Positions 17,643 to 27,059 of a stretch of DNA of 64,000 nt are shown piece after piece. The DNA is from an uncultured Pseudomonadota bacterium (lineage in GTDB: Bacteria; Pseudomonadota; Gammaproteobacteria; Methylococcales; Methylomonadaceae): the NCBI GenBank assembly GCA_903834465.1, contig CAILJB010000076.1:62001-126000 (forward strand), read 5' to 3'. The translations under genes and the position numbers were made by a program. Positions within the stretch are counted from its first letter, which is position 1. Each line of letters opens with the position of its first letter. The notes under the pieces were generated by a model. It was given only the letters and a program-made list of their open reading frames with translations. It had not been told where the DNA came from and made no database searches.

Positions 17643-18542
17643 ATGGCTCAATTTTTCACATCCTCTGAACGTACCGCCGTTTCGCTAAAAATGTTAGTGG
17701 ATTTAGCACGTCCCGCAGCGGGTTTAACCTTTCATCATCGTGCAATTCGTGCTAAACAAAGCGGCGGTTATCTTTCGCGTTTCAAAGGACGTGGCATGGA
17801 ATTCGATGAAACGCGGTTATATCAAGCTGGCGATGATATTCGCAGTATTGATTGGCGTGTCACCGCGAGAACGGGTAAAACGCATACTAAAATTTTTCGT
17901 GAAGAGCGCGAACGTCCGGTGTTTATTTCTGTCGATCAACGCGCCACGATGCAATTCGCTACGCGCGGCGTGTTTAAATCGGTACTAGCCGCAAAACTTG
18001 CCGCATTATTGGCATGGACAGCGCATCATCACGGCGATAGGATTGGCGGACAATTATTTTTTGATAATAATTGCCACGAATTAAAGCCTCAAAATGGCAA
18101 ACAAGCCGTATTACATTTTTTGAATGCGTTGGTACATCCGAATTTAAAGCACTCTGAATTACTGCATGAAAACTTAGAACCCATATTCAGTCGTTTATTG
18201 CATCATGCCCGTCCGGGTAGTTTGCTCTATATCATCAGCGATTTTCGTGGTTTAACGCCGCATGCCGAAACGCAACTCGCCAAACTCGCACAACATTGCG
18301 ACGTGGTTTTGGTGTTTGTTCATGATACCTTAGAACAAAATTTGCCGGATTCGGGGCGTTATCGTTTTACACAACAGGGGCAAGACGTAATTATCGATAC
18401 GCACGATGCCGCGCAATTACAAGATTATCAGCAACGTTTTTTGGCTAAACAACAGTATTTACAACAATTAGCCAAACAACGTGGCATGATTTTAATTTCC
18501 GTCAATACACAAGCCGACCCGTTGGCTTGCTTGAAAATTTAA
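17643..18542 (+). CDS. DUF58 domain protein (MoxR partner)
   Basis: 299 residues. The family signature GRGMEFDETRLYQAGDDIRSIDWRVTARTGK and the following FREERERPVFISVDQ are clear, with a vWA-like fold in the second half (LLYIISDFRGL). DUF58 proteins are cytoplasmic partners of MoxR ATPases. It starts the second part of the operon and is followed six bases later by the DUF4381 gene. Confidence 0.93.
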   Translation: MAQFFTSSERTAVSLKMLVDLARPAAGLTFHHRAIRAKQSGGYLSRFKGRGMEFDETRLYQAGDDIRSIDWRVTARTGKTHTKIFREERERPVFISVDQRATMQFATRGVFKSVLAAKLAALLAWTAHHHGDRIGGQLFFDNNCHELKPQNGKQAVLHFLNALVHPNLKHSELLHENLEPIFSRLLHHARPGSLLYIISDFRGLTPHAETQLAKLAQHCDVVLVFVHDTLEQNLPDSGRYRFTQQGQDVIIDTHDAAQLQDYQQRFLAKQQYLQQLAKQRGMILISVNTQADPLACLKI

Positions 18543-18548
18543 TGTTTT

Positions 18549-19046
18549 ATGCCTCCAGTTGAAGAACTCCCCATACGCGATATTCATTTACCCGAAGCAA
18601 TCGGTTGGTTTCCACCTGCTATTGGTTGGTGGCTCATTGCCATTTTAATTCCGGTCAGCACTTATTTTTTAATTGCCTTAATCCAACGTTTGCGCCAAAA
18701 AACAGCCATTAAAGACGCTAAAAAATTACTGAAACAATTGCAAATAAATGATTCGCTAACGCCGTTAGAAAAAGTGTGTGAGTTGTCGATATTATTACGC
18801 CGTGTGGCAATTAGTCATTCCACCGATTCGGCTATTGGCGGTTTAACGGGTCGGGCTTGGCTGGATTATTTGGATAGTTCGCTCAAAAATGCACCATTCA
18901 AAAATGGTATCGGGCGTTGTTTGGCAGATGCGCCATATCAGGAAGAATTGTCGCCTGACGTGGATTTGCCCGTATTATTTCAATTGGCTCAAACATGGCT
19001 TGCTGCTCAACATTCAAACTCTCGTCGTCGTAAAAAATCTGCATGA
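18549..19046 (+). CDS. DUF4381 domain membrane protein
   Basis: 165 residues. The N-terminal LPIRDIHLPEAIGWFPPAIGWW and the following single membrane helix are typical of DUF4381, a component found only in MoxR/vWA operons. The rest is a helical cytoplasmic domain with LTGRAWLDYLD. The stop overlaps the following vWA gene by four bases. Confidence 0.9.
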   Translation: MPPVEELPIRDIHLPEAIGWFPPAIGWWLIAILIPVSTYFLIALIQRLRQKTAIKDAKKLLKQLQINDSLTPLEKVCELSILLRRVAISHSTDSAIGGLTGRAWLDYLDSSLKNAPFKNGIGRCLADAPYQEELSPDVDLPVLFQLAQTWLAAQHSNSRRRKKSA

Positions 19047-20017
19047 TTCAATTATTTTTTCCGTGGTTACTCATCGTACTCCCATTGCCATTACTTATTT
19101 ATTGGCTTGCACCGTCTAAATTCAATGCACAGCAAAGCGCGTTGCGTGTGCCATTTTTGGCGGATTTGGCAGACAATCAAAGCGTTAAAATCGCTATCCC
19201 AAACCGTTACCGTTTATGGTTAGCTGCCATCGCGTGGACATTGTTGGTTTTAGCCGCCGCGCGTCCACAATGGTTAGGCGAACCGATTGAACAAGCAATG
19301 AGCGGTCGTGATTTGATGCTGGCGGTTGATTTGTCGGCGAGTATGCAAGAACAGGATTTTATTTTAAATAAACAAGCAGTTGATAGATTGACTGCAATTA
19401 AAGCAATCGCTACCAATTTTATTGAACGACGTGTGGGCGATAGATTAGGGCTTATTTTATTTGGCACGCAAGCCTATTTACAAACGCCGTTGACGTTTGA
19501 CCGTAAAACAGTTTCAACGCTTTTAAACGAATCAGCCATTGGTTTAGCTGGAGATAATACTGCTATTGGTGATGCAATTGGACTCGCAGTAAAACGTTTA
19601 CGCAATGAATCGACAAATAGTCGTGTATTGATTTTACTGACCGATGGCGCGAATACGGCTGGTGAAGTGTCACCATTAAAAGCTGCTGAACTCGCTGCTG
19701 CCAATCATTTAAAAATTTACACGATTGGTATTGGCGCAGATGAAATGTTGGTCGGTGGTTTTTTTGGTTATCGGAAAGTGAATCCATCGGCAGATTTGGA
19801 TGAGAAAATGCTGATTAAAATCGCTGAAAGCACAGGCGGGTATTATTATCGAGCTAAAAATATTGATGAATTAAATAACATTTACATGCGTCTTGATGAA
19901 CTCGAACCGGTTGAAAAAGAAAAACAATATTTTCGACCTCGTCGTGAATTATATTTTATGCCATTGGCGGCGGTATTAGCGTTAGCAGGATTGTTATTTT
20001 GGAGAAAAACGTTGTGA
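19043..20017 (+). CDS. vWA-domain membrane protein (BatA-like)
   Basis: 324 residues. Two N-terminal membrane helices and one at the C-terminus flank a vWA domain. Its metal-ion-dependent adhesion site is complete: DLSASM, a conserved Thr, and LLTDGANT. BatA-like proteins present the vWA fold at the membrane and act with MoxR. The start overlaps DUF4381 (ATGA) and the stop overlaps the next vWA gene by one base, indicating coupled translation. Confidence 0.93.
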   Translation: MIQLFFPWLLIVLPLPLLIYWLAPSKFNAQQSALRVPFLADLADNQSVKIAIPNRYRLWLAAIAWTLLVLAAARPQWLGEPIEQAMSGRDLMLAVDLSASMQEQDFILNKQAVDRLTAIKAIATNFIERRVGDRLGLILFGTQAYLQTPLTFDRKTVSTLLNESAIGLAGDNTAIGDAIGLAVKRLRNESTNSRVLILLTDGANTAGEVSPLKAAELAAANHLKIYTIGIGADEMLVGGFFGYRKVNPSADLDEKMLIKIAESTGGYYYRAKNIDELNNIYMRLDELEPVEKEKQYFRPRRELYFMPLAAVLALAGLLFWRKTL

Positions 20018-21768
20018 TGACTTTACTTGCAGATTTCCATTTTTTAAGACCCTATGCGTTTTTAGCCCTAATGCCATTGCTGTATTTGATAATAAAAAAT
20101 TATCGCCAGCATATTCACATTACCGCACATTGGACAAAAGTTTGTGACGCAGAATTATTGCCTTATTTACTCGAAAATGGCGGCGGTAAATATTCACGTT
20201 TCGCGTTATGGCTAAATAGTTTCGTCGCATTTATTGTAATCGTCGCGTTGGCAGCACCAACATGGCAACGTTTACCTGCACCAGCATTTCGCAATAATTC
20301 GGCTTTGGTCATCGTGCTAAATTTGTCTGAATCGATGAATGCTGAAGATGTAAAACCCAGCCGTTTGGTGCGTGCGCGTTACAAAATTGCTGATTTACTC
20401 AGCCACCGCAAAGATGGTCAAACGGCGTTACTCGTGTATTCCGGTGCAGCATTCACCGTTACGCCATTAACTAACGATACAGAAACCATTCACAGTCAAT
20501 TAGAAGCCTTGACCACAGATATTATGCCTAGTGCTGGCAATAATTCTGTAATGGGATTGGAAAAAGCGGTTGAACTTTTAAAGCAAGCTGGTTTACCGCA
20601 AGGACATATTTTACTCGTCACAGACAGCGTCGAATCGTCGCAAGCCGTATCGTTTGCGAAAAAATTAGGCAGTTATCGATTATCTGTTTTAGGAGTAGGC
20701 ACAACAGAAGGTGCGCCAATTGCGTTACCCGAAGGCGGTTTTGCTAAAGATGAAATGGGACAAATTTTAGTGCCAAAATTGCAAATTTCTGAATTGAACG
20801 ATTTAGCCGCTGCGGGAAATGGTCGTTTTCAAATCATGACCGCAGATGACAGCGATGTGCTGAATTTATTACACTCATTTGACACGCCACTGACGCAATC
20901 ACCGCATGATAAAACCAATTTATTTCTCGAACAATGGGAAGACAGTGGCTATTGGTTGATATTACTGATTTTACCGTGGGCAGCATGGCAATTTAGAAAA
21001 GGGATATTGTGCTTGGCATTACTGTGTTTATTACCGTTGCCGAAAAACAGTTATGCGTTTGAATGGCAAAATTTATGGCGCACACCTGACCAACAAGCCC
21101 AGCGGGATTATCAGAAAAAAAACTATTCACAAGCTACCGAAAAATTTGAAAATCCCGATTGGAAAGCGGCTGCTCAATATGAAGCTGGAGATTTCGACAA
21201 AGCGGCAGCGCAATTTCAAAACTCAGGAAATGTTTACAATCAAGGCAACGCGTTGGCGAAAAAAGGGCAGTTAAAAGAAGCCTTAGCGGCTTACGAACAA
21301 GCCATTAAAGAAAATCCGTATGATAACGATGCAAAATTCAACAAGGAATTGGTTGAAAAAGAATTAGCAAAACAGCAGCAACAAAAAAATTCTGAAAATA
21401 ATTCACCAAAAGATTCGCCACCGTCTGCACCACAACAAAATGAAAAATCGGCGAAAGACTCGGAAAAACAACAAGCAGGAAATGACAAAAAATCAGATTC
21501 GAAACCGTCTGAAGAACACAAAGCCGGCGATAATCCACCTACAAAAAAAGAAGATTCAGCTCAAGAACAAAAAGCGAAACAAGAAAGTTCGCCCGAAAAA
21601 CAAAATGAATCAACGCCGCAAGCGAAAAGTGACGCTAGAAAACAAGTCGAAGCTGAAAAATTAACCACTGAACAACAGCAAGCCAATGAACAGTGGTTAA
21701 AACGAATTCCAGACGATCCCGCGAGTTTATTGAAACGAAAATTTAAATACCAGTACAGTCAACAATAG
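20017..21768 (+). CDS. vWA-TPR fusion membrane protein (BatB/BatC-like)
   Basis: 583 residues from the ATG at 20017, with GGAGA 12 bases upstream. Two N-terminal helices, a vWA domain (about 95-285), another helix, then TPR repeats (about 365-440, with ALAKKGQLKEALAAYEQAIKENPYDNDAKFNKELV) and a long Lys/Gln/Glu/Ser-rich low-complexity tail. It fuses the roles of Bacteroides-type BatB and BatC. The first MIDAS aspartate is replaced: the motif reads LNLSESM with Asn102 in place of the Asp found in the preceding paralogue, so metal binding may be altered. Last gene of the operon, convergent with bamD. Confidence 0.92.
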   Translation: MTLLADFHFLRPYAFLALMPLLYLIIKNYRQHIHITAHWTKVCDAELLPYLLENGGGKYSRFALWLNSFVAFIVIVALAAPTWQRLPAPAFRNNSALVIVLNLSESMNAEDVKPSRLVRARYKIADLLSHRKDGQTALLVYSGAAFTVTPLTNDTETIHSQLEALTTDIMPSAGNNSVMGLEKAVELLKQAGLPQGHILLVTDSVESSQAVSFAKKLGSYRLSVLGVGTTEGAPIALPEGGFAKDEMGQILVPKLQISELNDLAAAGNGRFQIMTADDSDVLNLLHSFDTPLTQSPHDKTNLFLEQWEDSGYWLILLILPWAAWQFRKGILCLALLCLLPLPKNSYAFEWQNLWRTPDQQAQRDYQKKNYSQATEKFENPDWKAAAQYEAGDFDKAAAQFQNSGNVYNQGNALAKKGQLKEALAAYEQAIKENPYDNDAKFNKELVEKELAKQQQQKNSENNSPKDSPPSAPQQNEKSAKDSEKQQAGNDKKSDSKPSEEHKAGDNPPTKKEDSAQEQKAKQESSPEKQNESTPQAKSDARKQVEAEKLTTEQQQANEQWLKRIPDDPASLLKRKFKYQYSQQ

Positions 21769-21775
21769 TGACAGC

Positions 21776-22624
21776 CTATTTATCCAAACCGACAAAATCC
21801 CAGATTTGATGCGACATGGTTGTACCTTTATTTTCAGAAACAGGCGCACCATTTGGATAATTTTGATCATAAACCCGTTTCGCATCGTTGGCTAAATCAA
21901 TCATATTCAATTGCGTGTAGCCTTCTTGCAAAACTTCCAAGGCAAAAGGCAGAGCAATTGAACGTGGATATTTTTCCATCACGATTTTGGCACGATTGAC
22001 TGACGCGATATATGCGCCGCGTTTTAAGTAATAACGCGCAATGTTAATTTCGTGCATCGCTAAATTATTTCGAATCGATACACTGCGTTGTTGCGCGTCG
22101 GCAATATAGCGACTATGCGGGAATCGACGCATCAATTCTGCAAAATTTTCCAGTGCATCATTTGCATACATTTGATCGCGTTGCGACGTATCGGTTGGCA
22201 AAAAACGATCCACAAATGTAATCCCACGATTGTAATTGACCAGTCCTTTTAAGTAATAAGCGTAATCAATATGGTTATCGCGGGGATAGGTTTTGATAAA
22301 TCTATCTGCAGCAGCTAATGCGGCTTCGGCATCGTTATTTTTATAATACGCATACGCACTATCAAGTTGCGTTTGTGGCGCAGCGTTATCAAAGGGATAA
22401 CGTGCTTCTAAGGCTTCGTAGAGTTTAATCGCTTTATCAAAATTACTCGCTTCAACGGCGGTTTTTGCTTCCGTACGGAATTTTTCAGCGTTCCAACCGG
22501 TGTAATCTTCTTTTTCAGAAGAACCTTCACCCGCCAAACTTTGCAACGTTTCACAACCCGATAAAACAGATAAAGAAAGAATTAAACAACAGGCTGTTAA
22601 AAATTTAATTAGAATGGTGTGCAT
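21776..22624 (-). CDS. bamD: Outer-membrane assembly lipoprotein BamD
   Basis: 282 residues. Lipoprotein signal with lipobox LSGC, then five TPR-like helical repeats (KLYEALEARYPFDNAAPQTQLDSAYAYYKN and others) that match BamD/ComL. It is an essential part of the BAM complex that inserts beta-barrel proteins into the outer membrane. It is divergent from rluD, an arrangement also seen in enterobacteria. The C-terminal stretch after about residue 250 is slightly longer than in E. coli. Confidence 0.95.
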   Translation of the reverse strand: MHTILIKFLTACCLILSLSVLSGCETLQSLAGEGSSEKEDYTGWNAEKFRTEAKTAVEASNFDKAIKLYEALEARYPFDNAAPQTQLDSAYAYYKNNDAEAALAAADRFIKTYPRDNHIDYAYYLKGLVNYNRGITFVDRFLPTDTSQRDQMYANDALENFAELMRRFPHSRYIADAQQRSVSIRNNLAMHEINIARYYLKRGAYIASVNRAKIVMEKYPRSIALPFALEVLQEGYTQLNMIDLANDAKRVYDQNYPNGAPVSENKGTTMSHQIWDFVGLDK

Positions 22625-22739
22625 AAATTGTAAGATTTAAAAATGATTTCGCGCTAATCCACGGCTATGAAAAGCCTATAAACCAACATAAGTATTGGCG
22701 CGAGTATAACTGAACCACACGTTACACGAAATAGGCGTT

Positions 22740-23687
22740 ATGACAGTATTAACAACAGAAGTCCCTTTAGAAATGGCAGGAATGCGTTTAGATGCCGCGT
22801 TAGCCGAGTTATTTGATGAGTATTCGCGCAGTAAATTACAAACATGGGTCAAAGCCGGACGTGTTTTGGTTAATGGTGAAAATTTAAAATCCCGCGACAA
22901 ATTAGAAGGCGGCGAATGGATTAGCCTTGATGCCGAAGCGGAAGTCGTTGTCATCGCAGAACCTGAAAATATCCCGCTGGAAATTGTTTTTGAAGATGAG
23001 GATTTCCTTATTCTCAATAAACCCGCAGGGTTAGTGGTTCATCCCGCGATTGGGAATTGGCACGGCACGTTGCTCAATGCGTTATTGCATCACGCGCCAC
23101 AACTGGAAACCCTACCGCGTGCCGGCATTGTGCATCGTATTGATAAAGATACCAGTGGTTTGTTGATGGTGGCGAAAACGTTGCAAGCGCATAACGATTT
23201 AACCGAACAACTGCAAGAGCGAACCATTCACCGTGAATACCACGCCATTGCGCATGGACGCATGATTGCAGGCGGCACAGTGGATGAACCGATTGGACGA
23301 CATCCAACCGATAGATTGCGTTACGCGGTGCGGGATAATGGCAAAGAAGCGGTGACGCATTATCGCGTTATTGAACGTTTCAAACGCCACACGCACATTC
23401 AAGTCAAACTCGAAACGGGTCGCACGCATCAAATTCGCGTTCACATGGCACACATTCGTTTTCCTTTGATTGGCGATCCGCTTTATAGCGGACGGTTTCA
23501 ATTACCGGCGGATTGTAGTGAGAGACTCGAAAGTGTTTTACGCAGTTTTAAACGTCAAGCTCTGCACGCCGCGAAATTAGGTTTAGTCCATCCGACAACA
23601 GGCGAATATTTAGAATGGGAACAACCGTTGCCTGACGATATGGTGAATTTACTTGCAGCGTTGGCGGAAAACGATGCCGCGCAATAA
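22740..23687 (+). CDS. rluD: 23S rRNA pseudouridine(1911/1915/1917) synthase
   Basis: 315 residues. An N-terminal S4 RNA-binding domain (RLDAALAELFDEYSRSKLQTWVKAGRVLVNG) precedes the catalytic domain with the RluA-family motif HRIDKDTSGLL carrying the catalytic Asp. C-terminal LETGRTHQIRVHMAH is also typical. It modifies helix 69 of 23S rRNA. Its 3' end overlaps pgeF by 14 bases. Confidence 0.96.
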   Translation: MTVLTTEVPLEMAGMRLDAALAELFDEYSRSKLQTWVKAGRVLVNGENLKSRDKLEGGEWISLDAEAEVVVIAEPENIPLEIVFEDEDFLILNKPAGLVVHPAIGNWHGTLLNALLHHAPQLETLPRAGIVHRIDKDTSGLLMVAKTLQAHNDLTEQLQERTIHREYHAIAHGRMIAGGTVDEPIGRHPTDRLRYAVRDNGKEAVTHYRVIERFKRHTHIQVKLETGRTHQIRVHMAHIRFPLIGDPLYSGRFQLPADCSERLESVLRSFKRQALHAAKLGLVHPTTGEYLEWEQPLPDDMVNLLAALAENDAAQ

Positions 23688-24402
23688 ATTTTTATTCCCC
23701 AATTGGAACGCGCCAGCAAATGTTCATGCCGCTATGACGTTACGCATTGGTGGTGTGAGTTCATCACCGTTTGGCAGTTTTAATCTCGCCACGCATGTTG
23801 GCGATGATTTAGAAACTGTTTTAGAAAATCGCCAATTGCTCAAAACAGAATTGAATTTACCAACTGAACCATTTTGGCTCGAACAAATTCACAGTAATGC
23901 GGTTATTGACGCATCCGCTGATTTGATTTTATCCAAAGCGGATGCCAGTTATACCCATCAAAAAAACGTGGTTTGTGCCGTCATGACAGCAGATTGTTTG
24001 CCTGTGTTGATGTGTTCGAGCGATGGGACACAAATCGCGGCAATTCACGCTGGTTGGCGTGGTTTAGCAACTGGCATTATTAGTAATGCTGTTGAGGCTT
24101 TAAAAACAAAAGATTTAATTGTCTGGCTCGGTGCAGCGATTGGTGCAGATTGTTTTGAAGTGGGTGACGATGTACGCGATACATTTTTGAAAAAATCGGT
24201 AAATTATGAATCCGCATTTAAAGCCCATGAAAATAAATGGCTGGGGGATATTTACCAATTGGCACGAATTGAATTAGCCAGTTTGGGTGTTACACAAATT
24301 TTTGGCGGCGAATTTTGCACCATGACCGACACAGAACGTTTTTATTCTTATCGCCGTGATAATCAAACAGGACGTATGGCAACGTTGATTTGGAGAAGTT
24401 AA
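23674..24402 (+). CDS. pgeF: Peptidoglycan editing factor / YfiH-type polyphenol oxidase family
   Basis: 242 residues from the ATG at 23674 inside the end of rluD; the longer frame from 23653 lacks support. Family motifs are LEQIHSNAVI, VCAVMTADCLPVLM and AAIHAGWRGLATGI, giving the His-Cys-His zinc site, plus FYSYRRDN at the C-terminus. The family has purine nucleoside phosphorylase/laccase-like activity, and in E. coli the protein keeps peptidoglycan precursors correct. Its neighbour rluD is the expected partner. Confidence 0.94.
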   Translation: MPRNKFLFPNWNAPANVHAAMTLRIGGVSSSPFGSFNLATHVGDDLETVLENRQLLKTELNLPTEPFWLEQIHSNAVIDASADLILSKADASYTHQKNVVCAVMTADCLPVLMCSSDGTQIAAIHAGWRGLATGIISNAVEALKTKDLIVWLGAAIGADCFEVGDDVRDTFLKKSVNYESAFKAHENKWLGDIYQLARIELASLGVTQIFGGEFCTMTDTERFYSYRRDNQTGRMATLIWRS

Positions 24403-25235
24403 TGCCATTATTGCTTTTAATCATTATTTTTACCGCGGTGGGCGGCGTATTAAGCGTGCTTGCGGCGGGTGTTTTTCTACTTTTATCTGAAAAAAATCGC
24501 CGTAAAGTTTTGCCTCACGGCATCAGTTTTGCCATCGGCGCGTTACTTGCCGTCGCATTTTGGGGCTTAATTCCCGAAGCCTTTGAACACGCTAAACCTG
24601 AACAAATCCAAACATTATCCGGCACAATTTTGGCAGGCATTTTGGGATTTTTTGTATTGGAAAAATTATTGATTTGGCGACATTGCCATTTTGGCGAATG
24701 TGAAGCGCATGGCGATGAAGAACATCAACATCCTGAACACGCGCACAATCACGGACATTCACACACGCACGGTGCGAAAACGGCAGGCGCGTTTATCATT
24801 TTGGGCGATGGTATTCACAATTTTGTGGATGGTGTGTTAATTGGTGCCGCGTTTTTAATGGATGAACAACTGGGTATTGTGACCAGTTTAGCGGTGGCAA
24901 CCCATGAAATTCCGCAAGAAGTTGGCGACTTTGCCATTTTATTGCAAAGCGGTTATTCGCAACGCAAAGCCCTTTTTTATAACGTGTTAGCGAGTTTGAC
25001 GACCGTGTTTGGCGGTGTATTGGCGTATTTCAGTCTGGATTCATTGCGCGACAGTTTGCCGTATTTTTTAGCACTAGCGGCATCGAGTTTTATTTATATC
25101 GCCGTGGCAGATTTAATCCCCTCGCTACATAAACGTACCGATATAAAAACATCCTTACAACAAATTATGCTCATTGGTGCAGGGGTGACGCTAATTTGCA
25201 CGATGCACAATATCGCCCATCACATTGAAATGTAA
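24402..25235 (+). CDS. ZIP-family metal transporter with His-rich loop
   Basis: 277 residues. The ATG overlaps the pgeF stop by one base. Eight hydrophobic segments can be traced. A cytosolic loop near residues 95-128 contains 13 histidines and one GHSHTHG cluster, typical for zinc sensing or delivery in ZIP proteins. The transport motifs are present: GDGIHNFVDGVLIGAAF in helix 4 and ATHEIPQEVGDFAILL in helix 5. It probably imports Zn(II) or similar divalent ions. Confidence 0.93.
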   Translation: MPLLLLIIIFTAVGGVLSVLAAGVFLLLSEKNRRKVLPHGISFAIGALLAVAFWGLIPEAFEHAKPEQIQTLSGTILAGILGFFVLEKLLIWRHCHFGECEAHGDEEHQHPEHAHNHGHSHTHGAKTAGAFIILGDGIHNFVDGVLIGAAFLMDEQLGIVTSLAVATHEIPQEVGDFAILLQSGYSQRKALFYNVLASLTTVFGGVLAYFSLDSLRDSLPYFLALAASSFIYIAVADLIPSLHKRTDIKTSLQQIMLIGAGVTLICTMHNIAHHIEM

Positions 25236-25346
25236 TCGGTGCAAAACAACCGTGCCGGTGTTTTTCCCCCATTTTTACATTTTAAAAACAACGATAAAGT
25301 TTTAAAAACTTTTTAATATTCAATCTATTGTCGAAATAAGTTCGTA

Positions 25347-25361
25347 TGGCACGTTAATTGC
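25347..25361 (+). promoter_or_regulatory. Sigma-54 (RpoN) -24/-12 promoter for the SulP-Ehr operon
   Basis: TGGCACG, four bases, TTGC gives the RpoN consensus with the obligatory GG and GC ten bases apart. The predicted transcript would begin near 25373, about 44 bases before the SulP ATG. RpoN promoters require an activator ATPase bound upstream; none is encoded nearby. Confidence 0.85.
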
Positions 25362-25416
25362 CCTATATAAAATTAACGTATTTATTTTTAATTGTTTGAG
25401 TGTTAATGGGGTTTTT

Positions 25417-27051
25417 ATGAGCGCTGCAGTGTCATCTTCTTTACCAACAACGGGTTTAGCGGGCTTAAAAGCCTACTGGCGCAGTGATTTATTGTCAGGA
25501 TTTTTAGTATTTTTAATCGCCTTGCCGTTATGCTTAGGCATTTCAATGGCTTCTGGCTTTCCCCCCTCTGCGGGGATTATTACAGCTATCATTGGTGGTA
25601 TGCTCGTTTCACGATGCAATGGCTCATTCATGACCATTAACGGACCTGCTGCGGGCTTAATCGTCGTTGTTTATGACGCAGTTCAAGGGCTTGGTGAAGG
25701 GGATGCGATGGCAGGTTATCGTTACGCCCTTGCCGCAATCGTGGTCGCTAGCGTTATTCAAATTTTACTCGGTGTATTTAAAGCGGGACGTTTGAGTTCG
25801 TTTTTCCCCGCTTCTGTTGTTCACGGAATGCTTGCTGCGATTGGTATTATTATTATGGCAAAGCAAATCCACGTTGTATTAGGTGTGACACCAGAAAAAG
25901 GCAGTCTCATTTCAACCATTGCACAAGTTCCACATAGTTTTGCAAATTTGAATTTAGAAATTGCCATTATCGGTTTTACCGGATTGGTGATTCTCATTAT
26001 CTGGTCATTGATTCAAAACAAAACGTTAAAAATGATTCCAGCACCACTTGTCGTGGTGTTAATGGGGATGTTTTTTGCCCATTATTTTGAATTAGAACAT
26101 CAACATGTTTATTTGCTCACCCCTGAACATGCCGCAAATGCAGAAGTTGGTCCTAAATTTTTAGTCGCGATTTCTGATAATTTCACCTCCAGTTTTTATT
26201 TTCCGGATTTCGGCAAAATTGCCACGTTAGAATTTTGGGAAGCCGTGGTAGCGATTGCGTTAGTGGGTAGTTTAGAAAGTTTATTGAGTGCAATGGCTGT
26301 CGATAAACTCGATCCATACAAACGCCATTCTAATTTAAACAAAGATTTAACCGCTGTTGGGGTGGGCAATTTAGTAGCAGGTTCAATCGGTGGTTTGCCT
26401 ATGATTGCCGAAATTGTGCGGAGCAGTGCGAACGTCAACAACGGCGCAAAAACCCAATGGGCAAACTTTTTCCACGGTACATTTTTATTGGTCTTCGTGG
26501 TTTTTTTCCCGCAGTTAATTCACAGCATTCCTTTAGCGGCATTAGCTTCTTTACTGGTGTTCACTGGTTTCCGCCTTGCTTCGCCGCGCGAATTTGCTAA
26601 CGTGATGGGAATTGGTAAAGAACAATTATTCATTTTCGTTGCAACGATTATCTGCGTGATTGCAACGGATTTATTGGTCGGTGTTGCATTTGGCATTTTA
26701 GTTAAACTTGCTATTCATCTGATGAACGGCGCAAAACCTAACAATTTATTTAAAATTCATTTCACTCAATCTGTTCAATCTGACGGTTCGATTTTAATCC
26801 ATATTCAAGGCTCGGCAATTTTTTCTAATTTCATGGCATTGAAAGAAGCGTTAGCCAATATCGAAAATGGCAAAAAGCTCGTTTTTGACAAAAGTGAGGT
26901 GACGTTAATTGACCATACTGTAATGGAATTTTTCCATGAATTTCAACATGACTATGAAGCACAAGGTGGACATTGCGAATTCCAAGGTTTGGACTCTCAT
27001 GAAACATTTTCTGATCATCCTTTAGCTGCACGTCGTCTTAAACCTATTTAG
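25417..27051 (+). CDS. SulP-family anion transporter with STAS domain
   Basis: 544 residues from the ATG at 25417; a TTG at 25396 is less likely. The membrane part begins WRSDLLSGFLVFLIALPLCLGISMASGFPPSAGIITAIIGG, the SulP signature, and has about 12-14 helices, with TINGPAAGLIVVVYDAV and SLESLLSAMAVD. A C-terminal STAS domain follows (about 445-540). SulP proteins carry sulfate, bicarbonate or other anions; cyanobacterial BicA and proteobacterial relatives import bicarbonate. Nothing here fixes the substrate. It is the first gene of the RpoN-driven operon and the Ehr-type complex begins eight bases downstream, which suggests linked ion movement. Confidence 0.9.
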   Translation: MSAAVSSSLPTTGLAGLKAYWRSDLLSGFLVFLIALPLCLGISMASGFPPSAGIITAIIGGMLVSRCNGSFMTINGPAAGLIVVVYDAVQGLGEGDAMAGYRYALAAIVVASVIQILLGVFKAGRLSSFFPASVVHGMLAAIGIIIMAKQIHVVLGVTPEKGSLISTIAQVPHSFANLNLEIAIIGFTGLVILIIWSLIQNKTLKMIPAPLVVVLMGMFFAHYFELEHQHVYLLTPEHAANAEVGPKFLVAISDNFTSSFYFPDFGKIATLEFWEAVVAIALVGSLESLLSAMAVDKLDPYKRHSNLNKDLTAVGVGNLVAGSIGGLPMIAEIVRSSANVNNGAKTQWANFFHGTFLLVFVVFFPQLIHSIPLAALASLLVFTGFRLASPREFANVMGIGKEQLFIFVATIICVIATDLLVGVAFGILVKLAIHLMNGAKPNNLFKIHFTQSVQSDGSILIHIQGSAIFSNFMALKEALANIENGKKLVFDKSEVTLIDHTVMEFFHEFQHDYEAQGGHCEFQGLDSHETFSDHPLAARRLKPI

Positions 27052-27059
27052 GCACGAAT

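Noticed and set aside
25236-25340. Hairpin terminator after the ZIP transporter gene
   Set aside because: T-rich and C-rich runs exist but no stable stem could be formed by eye.
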